64,000 nt of DNA, from NCBI GenBank assembly GCA_020025715.1, contig JAHHRQ010000004.1:1-64000 (forward strand), written 5' to 3'. The position numbers and the translations under genes were made by a program. The stretch comes from Oscillospiraceae bacterium (GTDB lineage: Bacteria > Bacillota > Clostridia > Oscillospirales > Oscillospiraceae). Of the stretch, positions 53,104 to 61,589 are shown piece after piece (within the stretch, counting starts at the first letter, position 1; every line of letters begins with the position of its first letter). Under the pieces are notes generated by a model. It worked only from the letters and a program-made list of their open reading frames with translations. It made no database searches and was not told the DNA's origin.

Positions 53104-53583
53104 TTAATCCTCGTGCATTATTGCCTTTTCTCTCTGTCTCATCTGAGCTTTCATTTCTCCCTCGTCCACATGGTCGTAGCCTAAAAGGTGGAGGGTGGAA
53201 TGTACTGCAAGGTACATTATTTCTCTCTTAAAGCCGTGGCCGAATTCCTTTCCCTGCTCCTCGCATTTGGGAACGGAAATCATCATATCGCCAAGTAAAA
53301 TTCTGCCGCTTTCGTAATCCTTTTCGCAGATTTCCTCGTGGAACTGGCCCGGTGTAAGCTCATTCTGGGGGAAGGACAGCACATCCGTCTCCCTGTCGAT
53401 ATTGCGGAACTCTCTGTTAATTTCCCGAATTCCCTCATTATCGGTTAACATAACGCTTATATAGCAGGGTTCTGTAATCCCCTCTGCTTTAAGCGCCATT
53501 TTTATCGCCTTTTTTACATATATTCCGGCCTCAGGGTGTTTAAGCCCTTTCTTCTCACGGCTCAGCTGTATCTTATGTCCCAT
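53104..53583 (-). CDS. ybeY: Endoribonuclease YbeY
   Basis: 159 residues from the ATG at 53583, which has GAGAGG upstream and begins one base after the phoH stop; a longer open frame to 53697 overlaps phoH and was rejected. The zinc-binding signature HSTLHLLGYDHVDEGE (H-x3-H-x5-H) is complete. Processes the 3' end of 16S rRNA with Era. Confidence 0.95.
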   Translation of the reverse strand: MGHKIQLSREKKGLKHPEAGIYVKKAIKMALKAEGITEPCYISVMLTDNEGIREINREFRNIDRETDVLSFPQNELTPGQFHEEICEKDYESGRILLGDMMISVPKCEEQGKEFGHGFKREIMYLAVHSTLHLLGYDHVDEGEMKAQMRQREKAIMHED

Positions 53584-53584
53584 T

Positions 53585-54592
53585 TTATCCTCTCCTGTAT
53601 TTTTTCTGGGCGGGCTTGGGTGCTGCGGGTGCGGGGTGCTTCTTATCGTAATCCTCATAAGCCTCGATAATCTTCTGCACCAGTCTGTGACGCACAACGT
53701 CAGCGCCGGTAAGGCGGCAGATTGCTATATCCTCCACCCCGTCCAGAACCTTCATTGCAACCTTTAATCCGCTGGTTTTATCCTCCGGCAGGTCAATCTG
53801 GGTAATATCTCCCGTGATTACCACCTTGGAGCCGAAGCCCAGACGGGTAAGGAACATTTTCATCTGCTCTCTGGATGTGTTCTGGGCTTCATCCAGAATT
53901 ATAAAGCTGTCGTCCAGCGTGCGGCCTCGCATGTAGGCAAGGGGCGCAACCTCAATATTGCCCCGCTCCAGATATTTCTGGTAAGTCTCAGGCCCGAGCA
54001 TTTCAAAAAGTGCGTCGTAAAGAGGGCGCAGGTAGGGGTCAACCTTGCTCTGCATATCTCCCGGCAGAAATCCAAGCCGCTCTCCCGCTTCAACCGCAGG
54101 TCTGGTGAGGATAATTCTGTTCACCTGCTCGGCGCGGAAAGCTGCAACAGCCTCGGCAACAGCAAGGTAGGTTTTACCGGTACCCGCAGGGCCTATGCCC
54201 AGAGTGACGGTATTTTTTGCGATAGCGTCGCAGTAGCTCTTCTGACCCAGAGTTTTGGGCTTAATGGGCTTACCCTTGGCGGTAAGGCAGATAATGCCGC
54301 CGGACAGTTCATCAATCTGATCCTCTCTGCCCTCGGACACCAGCTTCAATATATATCTTACATTCTGGCTGTCTATATTCTCCCCTCTGGCGGCAAGCCG
54401 GAGAAGTCCGCCGATAGCCTTTTCCGCAAGGCAGACTTTAAGCTCATCCTCGCCGGTAATTCTCAGCTGTGCCTCTCTGTCCTGCACAGTGACATCCAGC
54501 TCTTCTTCTATCATTCTGAGATTTCTGTCAAAGGAGCCGAAGACGCTTATAACGTCCTCCATGCGCTCCACTTCCATAACTCGTTCTGTCAT
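53585..54592 (-). CDS. phoH: PhoH family ATPase (YbeZ-like)
   Basis: 335 residues. Walker A GPAGTGKTYLA and DDSFIILDEAQNTS Walker B in the PhoH2/YbeZ core. The order yqfD-phoH-ybeY-era is conserved in Firmicutes, indicating a role in RNA processing or stress. The start codon choice (ATG at 54592) has only a weak ribosome site. Confidence 0.93.
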   Translation of the reverse strand: MTERVMEVERMEDVISVFGSFDRNLRMIEEELDVTVQDREAQLRITGEDELKVCLAEKAIGGLLRLAARGENIDSQNVRYILKLVSEGREDQIDELSGGIICLTAKGKPIKPKTLGQKSYCDAIAKNTVTLGIGPAGTGKTYLAVAEAVAAFRAEQVNRIILTRPAVEAGERLGFLPGDMQSKVDPYLRPLYDALFEMLGPETYQKYLERGNIEVAPLAYMRGRTLDDSFIILDEAQNTSREQMKMFLTRLGFGSKVVITGDITQIDLPEDKTSGLKVAMKVLDGVEDIAICRLTGADVVRHRLVQKIIEAYEDYDKKHPAPAAPKPAQKKYRRG

Positions 54593-54612
54593 ACTTATTA
54601 CAAATTTTCCTT

Positions 54613-55764
54613 TCAGGGAACCGTAGGTACGGCTATATTTTCAAGGCACAGGGCTGTGAGCTGCAAAGTCTTTTTTCCGGATGCGGAACTCTCCTTAAAC
54701 TCCGTTTCCAGAATTTCTCCGTCCAGATTCTCCCGCAAAATTTCCAGAAGCTTTTCCTCCCCGTTTCCCTCATAATTTTCGGCGCACGTTTCATAGAAAA
54801 TGTACTCCTCTTTTATAAGGCTCAGAGGCAGGGCAAAAAGTCCGTCTATGCCTAATTGATATTCATTTATAATTTTAACACATTCGTCAATATGCTTTCC
54901 ACTACTAAAATATAAATTTTGCCGTTTTTTTCCGAATTTGATAGCAAATTTTATTCTTCTGCCTGTAATTTTCTTCTTATACTGTGCTGTTTCCGGTGAT
55001 ACGGCCTGAATAGTCCGCCTTGTCTCCGCAATTACCTGCCCTTTGGCGCAGACTGCGCGTGGAGGATTGGGGCCGCTTTCCATTATTCCCCGAACAAGAA
55101 GCTCCCCTTGCTCCACCGTATCGCCGGGCATTTTCATGCTCTGGCCGTTTAAAACGGACATTGATTTTATTATGCCCTCTCTTGAAGCAATAAGATCTGT
55201 GAGCTCATATTCGTCGTAAATTTTTTCTTCCTCCGGCGTTACACGCACCATTACTCTGGCCTCCGACCCGCTGATATTAAGCCCAAGCCACGAAATTTCC
55301 GGCATTTGCGGGAGAACCTCACAGCGGAGCATATCGGAGGAAATGTTAAAGCGAAGTGCCCCCTCGTACAGTCCCGCTGAATTTAAGGCGTTTAAAAGCT
55401 TGGGGGTGGAAATTTCACCGTCGGAAATAATTTTAATCCGCCACACAAAGCAGGAGGAAAGCAGAAGCAGCGCCGCAACCAGCACTAAGGACGCTAAAAG
55501 TACACTGCGGCGTTTGAATAACTGCCGAAGCTTTTTACCGCCTTTCTGGCTCAGTTTTTCAAATTCCGCTCCGTTTTTCCGGCAAATGTCCCGAAAAAGG
55601 GGCATTTCACTGTCTCTCAGGTTCAAAACCACCTGACACTGCCCCTTAAACTCCGCATTTCTTATAATTATTCCCGCCTTGACGCAGGAATTTAATACGC
55701 CCTCGGGACAGGGCGAGGTGAGCAGGACTTTGGTTCTGCCCTTCAAGGTATCAGTCACGCCCAT
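54613..55764 (-). CDS. yqfD: Sporulation protein YqfD
   Basis: 383 residues. Basic N-terminus, a transmembrane helix (~87-108), and an extracytoplasmic domain with the SpoIV-type region (GVVELxx-like EGIIKSMSVLNGQSMKMPGD and RRIKFAIKFGKK). YqfD is needed for normal spore formation in Bacillus. It overlaps the yqfC gene by 14 bases. Its presence supports an endospore-forming host. Confidence 0.9.
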   Translation of the reverse strand: MGVTDTLKGRTKVLLTSPCPEGVLNSCVKAGIIIRNAEFKGQCQVVLNLRDSEMPLFRDICRKNGAEFEKLSQKGGKKLRQLFKRRSVLLASLVLVAALLLLSSCFVWRIKIISDGEISTPKLLNALNSAGLYEGALRFNISSDMLRCEVLPQMPEISWLGLNISGSEARVMVRVTPEEEKIYDEYELTDLIASREGIIKSMSVLNGQSMKMPGDTVEQGELLVRGIMESGPNPPRAVCAKGQVIAETRRTIQAVSPETAQYKKKITGRRIKFAIKFGKKRQNLYFSSGKHIDECVKIINEYQLGIDGLFALPLSLIKEEYIFYETCAENYEGNGEEKLLEILRENLDGEILETEFKESSASGKKTLQLTALCLENIAVPTVP

Positions 55765-56032
55765 TTTCCCCTCCGAAATCTACGCTCTGAATTCTGCCGC
55801 GAATTAAAAGCTGCCGCTCCGTCATGGCCTCCACATGGAGATTTTCCCCCCACAGGCTGACGCTGCCCTCACTGCCGGATATTACTATACGCTCAGTCGA
55901 GAGCTCGGTTATACCGTGGTGGTTTTCCATTAAAAGGGAATTTCCCGTCAGGCTCAGTCTGGTGCTGAAAGCCCCCTCAGCAAGGGGCGGTATAAGTTCG
56001 GTTTTAAATCTCCGCTTTTTCAAAGTCCTCAC
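55751..56032 (-). CDS. yqfC: YabP/YqfC family sporulation protein
   Basis: 93 residues. The NSLLMENHHGITELSTERIV and GENLHVEAMTERQLLIRG segments match the YabP/YqfC family of small spore-coat-associated proteins. It is the first gene of the yqfC-yqfD-phoH-ybeY-era-yqzL-recO-mutS2 transcript. Confidence 0.9.
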   Translation of the reverse strand: MRTLKKRRFKTELIPPLAEGAFSTRLSLTGNSLLMENHHGITELSTERIVISGSEGSVSLWGENLHVEAMTERQLLIRGRIQSVDFGGENGRD

Positions 56033-56089
56033 TCCTGTCCGTATAAATCTATGTGAGGGCTCATAATTTGAGTACAGGGGTGATTACAT

Positions 56090-57043
56090 TTGAAGAAAAA
56101 GCTTTCCGTGGGGGCGGCGCTGTGTGCGCTTTTCGTGCTGATAACTGCTTCTCAGCAGGCTGTTTTATGCTGCAAAAGTTCGTTAAAGCTGTGCATAGGC
56201 TTAATTATTCCGTCTCTTTTCCCGTTTTTCGTACTGTCGGGACTACTTAACAATTTAGGCTTTCCGGAAATTCTGGGACGGCTTGCCGGAAAAGGGGCTG
56301 AAAAAATTTTTCATGTCTCCGGCACCGGCTTTTCCGCCTTTTTCATCGGCATATGCGGAGGCTACCCGCTGGGAGCCGCCTACATTGCATCTATGGAGGA
56401 GCAGGGAAAAATCAGCACCGAAGAAGCGGAAAAGCTTCTGGGCTTCTGCAACAACACAGGCCCTGCATTTATTATGGGCGCAATAGGCTCGGGGGTGTTT
56501 CACTCGGTTAAGGCGGGGTTACTATTATATATTATCCATATTTTATCCGCCCTTTTATGCGGGCTTATACTAAGCGGGCGGGAGGATTTTGTTTCCGCTC
56601 CCCTGTCCCCCGCTCCCGCTATGGGATTTTCCTCAGCTCTCAGCCACGCTGTCCGCTCGGCGGTATTAAACATGCTGAACGTCTGCGGCTTTGTTATATG
56701 CTTCGGGGTATTTACGGGGCTGCTTGAAGCAGGGGGATTTCTGCCGGCGCTGTGTAATTTTTTATCATTACATTCGGGTTTAGACTATCAATACATACGG
56801 GCTTTTATTCTGGGACTGTTTGAGCTTGGGGGCGGTGTTGGCGCTATGGCGGGATTTGAATTGAACGCTCAAAACCTCGCCCTTGCCGCCTTTATGCTGG
56901 GTTTCGGAAGTATTTCAGTACATTTCCAGACTCTTTCCCTCATTGCCGACAGAGAGATAAAAAGCGCCCGGCATTTTACCGGACGTTTGCTTTCCGCCTC
57001 TCTTGCGGCGGTTTTTGCCTACATTGCAGGCACTTATTTATAA
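56090..57043 (+). CDS. YlbJ-like sporulation integral membrane protein
   Basis: 317 residues, eight to nine hydrophobic helices. The Gate/nucleoside-recognition motif IGICGGYPLGAAYIASM and EKLLGFCNNTGPAFIMGAIG match YlbJ, a sporulation membrane protein in Firmicutes. Translation starts at TTG, with AGGGGTGA seven bases upstream. It runs opposite to yqfC and has its own terminator. Confidence 0.85.
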   Translation: MKKKLSVGAALCALFVLITASQQAVLCCKSSLKLCIGLIIPSLFPFFVLSGLLNNLGFPEILGRLAGKGAEKIFHVSGTGFSAFFIGICGGYPLGAAYIASMEEQGKISTEEAEKLLGFCNNTGPAFIMGAIGSGVFHSVKAGLLLYIIHILSALLCGLILSGREDFVSAPLSPAPAMGFSSALSHAVRSAVLNMLNVCGFVICFGVFTGLLEAGGFLPALCNFLSLHSGLDYQYIRAFILGLFELGGGVGAMAGFELNAQNLALAAFMLGFGSISVHFQTLSLIADREIKSARHFTGRLLSASLAAVFAYIAGTYL

Positions 57044-57049
57044 AAAAGC

Positions 57050-57075
57050 AAAGGGCGCAGATGCGCCCTTTTTTT
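57050..57075. terminator. Bidirectional terminator
   Basis: AAAGGGCGCA/TGCGCCCTTT stem with a two-base loop and T7 on the plus strand, between the ylbJ-like gene and the chromate transporter genes. Confidence 0.88.
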
Positions 57076-57649
57076 AAAATTTAAGTATAATTCCCACCAG
57101 AGCCGAAAGGCCGATAAAGAATATAGGATGGAGGTTTTTCGTGGGCTTTACCCAGCGGGTCAGCGCCAGAAGCACTGCTGCAAGGGCAATAGCTTTGAAA
57201 TTAAACAGGCTGAGAATTTCGCCGGTCTGCTGAAACAGCTCCACATTTAAAAGCGAAAGCTTTATAACCAGATAGCCTGCCGCCGCAATCAGTGCGACGG
57301 AGCAGGGGCGGAGACCGTAGAAAACGGAGTCTATGGTTTTATTCTGCCGGAAGGCTTCCAGAACCTTGGCAATGAGCATAATTACAATAAGCGCCGGGCA
57401 GATAAGGCCCAGAGTTGCAATTATTGCGCCCGGAACGCCTGCGCTTGTATAGCCGACGTAAGTTGCCATATTTACGCCGATAGGGCCGGGGGTAGACTCG
57501 GAAACTGCAATCATATCCGCCAGCTGGGCAGTGGTAAACCAGCCGGTACGGGCAGACATGTCATACAAAAACGGAAGTGTTGCAAGTCCGCCGCCCACGG
57601 AAAACAGGCCGGTGCAGAAAAATTCAAAGAAAAGTCTCAGATATATCAT
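57074..57649 (-). CDS. Chromate transporter family subunit 2
   Basis: 191 residues from the ATG at 57649, which overlaps the first subunit's stop (ATGA) and has GGGAGG upstream. The motifs FFCTGLFSVGGGLATLPF and ESTPGPIGVNMATYVGY are those of CHR-domain proteins. Together with subunit 1 it makes a two-part transporter of the ChrA type, for chromate or sulfate-like anions; the real substrate is unknown. Confidence 0.88.
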   Translation of the reverse strand: MIYLRLFFEFFCTGLFSVGGGLATLPFLYDMSARTGWFTTAQLADMIAVSESTPGPIGVNMATYVGYTSAGVPGAIIATLGLICPALIVIMLIAKVLEAFRQNKTIDSVFYGLRPCSVALIAAAGYLVIKLSLLNVELFQQTGEILSLFNFKAIALAAVLLALTRWVKPTKNLHPIFFIGLSALVGIILKF

Positions 57650-58188
57650 TTGCCCCGACCTCCCATATTTGTAATAACTATGCCGCACAAACCGCTGACA
57701 AGCACGAAAAATATAGGTGACATGTCAAGGAACACGGACATCACAAACACAAGCAGGAAAATTGTAAGGGTGGCCTTGTCTACCACCGCTTTCTTCCAGA
57801 GCTTCACAACGGCGTTGAATATAAGCACGCAGACGCAGACACGGATGCCTGCAAAGGCGCTTTTTACGGCGGGAATATCTGCAAAATTTGTAAGCACTGA
57901 GGCGATAAGCAGAATTATTATCAGTGAGGGGAACGCCACGCCCAGAGTTGCGAAAACGCCGCCCCAGAAGCCTGCAATCTTATGGCCTACAAAAGTTGCC
58001 GTATTAACAGCTATTATGCCGGGGGTGCACTGACCCACGGCATAATAGTCTAAAAGTTCTTCCTCACTTACCCAGTGTTTTTTCTCAACCAGCTCTTTTT
58101 CAAGCATCGGGATCATGGCATAGCCGCCGCCGAAGGTCATGACGCCGATACGGGAGAAGGCGAGAAAAAGCTGTATAAGTTTCTCCAT
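57646..58188 (-). CDS. Chromate transporter family subunit 1
   Basis: 180 residues. ARIGVMTFGGGYAMIPML-type start, CTPGIIAVNTATFVG and four to six helices, the half-size CHR domain. Paired with subunit 2 by four-base overlap. It follows the phosphohexomutase gene by nine bases, so the two may be cotranscribed though the functions differ. Confidence 0.88.
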   Translation of the reverse strand: MEKLIQLFLAFSRIGVMTFGGGYAMIPMLEKELVEKKHWVSEEELLDYYAVGQCTPGIIAVNTATFVGHKIAGFWGGVFATLGVAFPSLIIILLIASVLTNFADIPAVKSAFAGIRVCVCVLIFNAVVKLWKKAVVDKATLTIFLLVFVMSVFLDMSPIFFVLVSGLCGIVITNMGGRGK

Positions 58189-58197
58189 TATTTCTCC

Positions 58198-59925
58198 TTA
58201 TTTTCCAAGAGTTTCGGCGTAGTTATTGTATTTTTCTACCTTCTCTTCGCACTCCTGCTCGCTCTTGCCTCTGATAAGCAGGTAAATTTTTACCTTGGGC
58301 TCAGTGCCGGAGGGACGGACAATGAAGTTGGAGCCGTCAGCCAGTTCAAAGAACAGAACGTTGGAGCCGAAGAAAGGTGTCTTATCCACCTTGCCCAGAC
58401 CCTTAACGGCAATGCTGCCGTCCTGATAGTCGCGGATACGGAGAACCTCAGTGCCGGCGATGTTCTCAGGAGGATTGGAGCGGAGGTCGTCCATAAGCTT
58501 CTTCATCTTTGCCAGACCGTCAAGACCGGGCATAACAAGGTTCAGAGTCTTTTCCTTATAATAACCGTACTTCTTATAAAGCTCGTCCATTGCGTCAAGC
58601 AGGGTCATGCCCTTATTGTGGTAATGAGCGGCCATTTCGGCAATCATCATGGAGGCGGTAACTGCGTCCTTATCTCTTACGTAGTCGCCCATCATGTAGC
58701 CGTAGCTCTCTTCAAAGGCGAATATGTAATTATAGCTCTTTGCAGCCTCCCAGTCGGCAACCCGCTCTGCCATGAACTTAAAGCCGGTGAAGGTGTCCTC
58801 AAAGTGGACATTATTATATTCACATACGGCTCTGGTCATGCCGGTGGTAACAATGGAGCAGAGAGCGCCGGGATTTTCGGGCATGGTGCCGGTGGCTTTC
58901 TTTGCGTTTATAACATAGTCCAGAAGCAGAACGCCCATCTGGTTGCCGGTAATGGTGACATACTCATCACCGCGGCGAACCATGGTGCCTACTCTGTCGG
59001 AGTCGGGGTCAGTACCGATAATCAGGTCGGAACCCACCTTCTTTGCAAGGTCAACTGCCAGATAGAAGCCCTCGGGATTTTCGGGGTTGGGGCTTACCAC
59101 TGTGGGGAAGCTGCCGTCCAGAACCATCTGTTCCTCAACGGGATAGAGGTGCTTAATACCAAGGCGCTTTAATGCCTCGGGGACAAGCTTATATCCGCAG
59201 CCGTGGAAAGGAGTGTAGACTATCTTGAAGTCATCAGCTGCCTTTTTAACGGCTTCTTTATCAATAGCCTGAGCCATTACTCTCTCAAGGAAAGCCTCGT
59301 CGGTCTCCTCACCGATAATCTCAATTCTGCCGTCTTTAACAGCTTCATCAAAGTTACAGGTCTTGTAGCAGGTGAAAACATCGGAATTTCTCATGTTTTC
59401 AGCGATTGCCTCTGCCTTCTGAGGGGGCAGCTGTGCGCCGTCAGACCAGTACACCTTATATCCGTTATATTCCTTGGGGTTATGAGAGGCGGTTATATTA
59501 AGTCCCGCTCTGCAGCCGTAGTAACGGACAGCAAAGCTCAGCTCGGGAGTGGGACGCAGGGCGTCAAAAAGTCTGACCTTAATGCCGTTTGCAGCCATAA
59601 CACAGGCGGCTTCCTCTGCGAAAGCGCGGCCGTTTAAGCGGCAGTCATGGGCAATGGCAATACCCTCACGCTTTGCCTCCTCGCCGTCGGCGGCGATTAC
59701 ATCGGCAAAGGCCTGAGTTGCATGGCGGATGATATGGATATTCATATGGTGCAGACCCACCTTCATGGTTCCGCGGAGACCGGCAGTACCGAATTCAAGG
59801 GGAGCGAAGAAACGGCTCTCAATCTCCTTTTCATCGTCCTTGATTTCGTCCAGTTCCTTCCACTCCGCCTCGGAGAGAGCGGGGTTATCCAGCCAGTGCT
59901 GATATTCTTCCTTATAATTGCTCAT
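58198..59925 (-). CDS. Phosphoglucomutase/phosphomannomutase family protein
   Basis: 575 residues from ATG 59925, which has AGGAGGAAAATA upstream; a longer reading to 59979 was rejected. The catalytic phosphoserine motif NITASHNPKEYNG, metal loop GTDPDSDRVG and sugar-binding EESYGYMMG, plus the C-terminal RPSGTEPKVK phosphate site, are all present. It interconverts hexose 1- and 6-phosphates, probably glucose. Overlaps the DUF2007 gene by 14 bases. Confidence 0.95.
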   Translation of the reverse strand: MSNYKEEYQHWLDNPALSEAEWKELDEIKDDEKEIESRFFAPLEFGTAGLRGTMKVGLHHMNIHIIRHATQAFADVIAADGEEAKREGIAIAHDCRLNGRAFAEEAACVMAANGIKVRLFDALRPTPELSFAVRYYGCRAGLNITASHNPKEYNGYKVYWSDGAQLPPQKAEAIAENMRNSDVFTCYKTCNFDEAVKDGRIEIIGEETDEAFLERVMAQAIDKEAVKKAADDFKIVYTPFHGCGYKLVPEALKRLGIKHLYPVEEQMVLDGSFPTVVSPNPENPEGFYLAVDLAKKVGSDLIIGTDPDSDRVGTMVRRGDEYVTITGNQMGVLLLDYVINAKKATGTMPENPGALCSIVTTGMTRAVCEYNNVHFEDTFTGFKFMAERVADWEAAKSYNYIFAFEESYGYMMGDYVRDKDAVTASMMIAEMAAHYHNKGMTLLDAMDELYKKYGYYKEKTLNLVMPGLDGLAKMKKLMDDLRSNPPENIAGTEVLRIRDYQDGSIAVKGLGKVDKTPFFGSNVLFFELADGSNFIVRPSGTEPKVKIYLLIRGKSEQECEEKVEKYNNYAETLGK

Positions 59926-60229
59926 TATTTTCCTCCTCGCATAAAGCTTTTGCATCCTCATATTTTTCTCTGGGTACATAAATATTAACGCCGTTGCCGC
60001 TCATACCCAGAAATACCCGTCCGAAACTTCCGTCTCCGGGGTAAGTGAGCAGGCACGGAATACCGTAGGCCTCCAGCATATTCACTCTCAGCTCCGCTCC
60101 CATGTCCATACTGTAAAGTCTTTCAAGGAACACAGGCTCGGAAAGCTCTCCGTTTTCATCTTTAGGCCAACGCTTTATTAGATTTTTATCCGCTTTTCTG
60201 CCCCAGTCGGGGCTGAGAGTATTTTCCAT
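59912..60229 (-). CDS. DUF2007-like putative signal-transducing protein
   Basis: 105 residues. The core RLYSMDMGAELRVNMLEAYGIPCLLTY with VYVPREKYEDAK fits the small DUF2007 domain. GGAGG precedes the ATG. The mutase start lies inside its 3' end, so it is translationally coupled. Function not established. Confidence 0.75.
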   Translation of the reverse strand: MENTLSPDWGRKADKNLIKRWPKDENGELSEPVFLERLYSMDMGAELRVNMLEAYGIPCLLTYPGDGSFGRVFLGMSGNGVNIYVPREKYEDAKALCEEENNEQL

Positions 60230-60333
60230 TAAGGCACCTCCGAAGGCCGATTTACGGCCCGTCTTTCAATTATTTCAATTATATCATATAGTTTTAAAAA
60301 AGTTTAGCAGAATTTTAGTATTTTTTGTATTTT

Positions 60334-60816
60334 TTATTTATGATACCGTGAACCTTCATTGATTTTAAAGCCGCGGTACACCTGCTCGATAAGCATTACT
60401 CTGGCTAAATGGTGGGGAAAGGTCATTTTTGACATGCTGAGCTTAAAATCCGCCATAGCCTTAACCTCATCACAGATGCCGTAGGAGCCGCCGATTATAA
60501 AGCAGAGCTTGGGCTTGCCGGAGTTTTCCCGCTCCAGCATAAGCTCCGCCAGCTCCTCGCTGCTTTTCTGCTTTCCCTCGACGCACATGCAGCACACGTA
60601 AGCGTCCTTGGGTATCTGCTTTTTAATCTCTCCGCCCTCTTTTAAAAGTGCGGCTTTGATTTCCTTGTCTGAGGGCTTTTCCGGAAGTCTCTGTTCGTCC
60701 ACTTCCGCAAGCTCAAACTTGCAGTAAGCGCCCAGACGCTTTTTATATTCGGAAAAAGCCTCTATAAAGTGCTTTTCCCTCATTCTGCCCACGCAAATGA
60801 ATTTAATTTCTCTCAA
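60334..60816 (-). CDS. rlmH: 23S rRNA (pseudouridine1915-N3)-methyltransferase
   Basis: 160 residues. SPOUT motifs CFIIGGSYGICDEVK and the C-terminal EQVYRGFKINEGSRYHK are diagnostic of RlmH. Overlaps the metallo-beta-lactamase-fold gene by four bases and is the last gene of the murA2 transcript, followed by an AT-rich 104-base gap. Confidence 0.97.
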   Translation of the reverse strand: MREIKFICVGRMREKHFIEAFSEYKKRLGAYCKFELAEVDEQRLPEKPSDKEIKAALLKEGGEIKKQIPKDAYVCCMCVEGKQKSSEELAELMLERENSGKPKLCFIIGGSYGICDEVKAMADFKLSMSKMTFPHHLARVMLIEQVYRGFKINEGSRYHK

Positions 60817-61589
60817 ATCACTGCCGCCTTTCCAACCGATACCTGCAAAAATCCAAGCTCAGGGGCAACATAAAGCCCCTCGCTTTTTCCCAGTACCGCC
60901 TCGGTAGTTCTTTTTGCAAGGCCGGGGATATTATTCTCCCGGCTCAGGTGTCCTAAAATTATGTTCTCAGTTCCGTTATCCGAAAGGGTCTTTGCAAGCT
61001 GGGCACATGCCTTATTGCTTAGATGTCCCCTATCGGAGAGGATGCGGCGTTTAAGATAGGCGGGGTACGGGCCTTCCTTTAACATCTGCTCGTCATGGTT
61101 AGACTCAATCAGCACCGTATCGGCACCCATCAGTCCCTCCAGAACCTCATCTGTCACATGACCCATATCCGTACTTAACGCAAAAATGCCCTCCCCCTCC
61201 ACTCTGTACCCTACACTTTCATCAGTGTCATGTGGAGTATGGAAGGCGCGGACCTTAAGATTTCCTATATAAAATTCTTCATTAACCGGGATAATATGTA
61301 TATTTTCCTCGGTTTCGGGTATTTTTCCCATAAGCCTGCTTGCCACCGTATGTGGGGCGTAAACAGGTATATCATAATGCCTGCAAAGCATTTTAAGGCC
61401 GGAAACGTGGTCGGAGTGCTCATGGGTTGTGAGCACTCCGGTAATATCTTCCACATTTAATTCTGCTTCTGCCAAGGCGCTTTTCACCCGGCGCATGGAA
61501 ATTCCGGCGTCGATTAAAATATTCGTCTCTGCTCCGGAAACCAGAAGGCAGTTTCCTCCGGAGCCGCTGGCAAAAACACTGACTGTCAT
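60813..61589 (-). CDS. MBL-fold metallo-hydrolase, WalJ/YycJ type
   Basis: 258 residues from the ATG overlapping the murA2 stop (ATGA); a GTG at 61601 is an alternative. Metal motif LTTHEHSDHVSGL and the downstream DTDESVGYRVEG and LSTDMGHV agree with YycJ/WalJ-type exonuclease-like proteins, which in Bacillus coordinate wall synthesis and division. It lies between murA2 and rlmH, an order common in Firmicutes. Confidence 0.88.
   Translation of the reverse strand: MTVSVFASGSGGNCLLVSGAETNILIDAGISMRRVKSALAEAELNVEDITGVLTTHEHSDHVSGLKMLCRHYDIPVYAPHTVASRLMGKIPETEENIHIIPVNEEFYIGNLKVRAFHTPHDTDESVGYRVEGEGIFALSTDMGHVTDEVLEGLMGADTVLIESNHDEQMLKEGPYPAYLKRRILSDRGHLSNKACAQLAKTLSDNGTENIILGHLSRENNIPGLAKRTTEAVLGKSEGLYVAPELGFLQVSVGKAAVI

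Noticed and set aside
53584..53697. Extension of ybeY to the first upstream start
   Set aside because: It would overlap phoH by over 100 bases; the ATG at 53583 has a good ribosome site and gives the normal length.
58075..59172. Plus-strand open frame of 365 codons opposite the chromate transporter and hexomutase genes
   Set aside because: The minus-strand genes have full family motifs; this frame has no ribosome site or recognisable domain.
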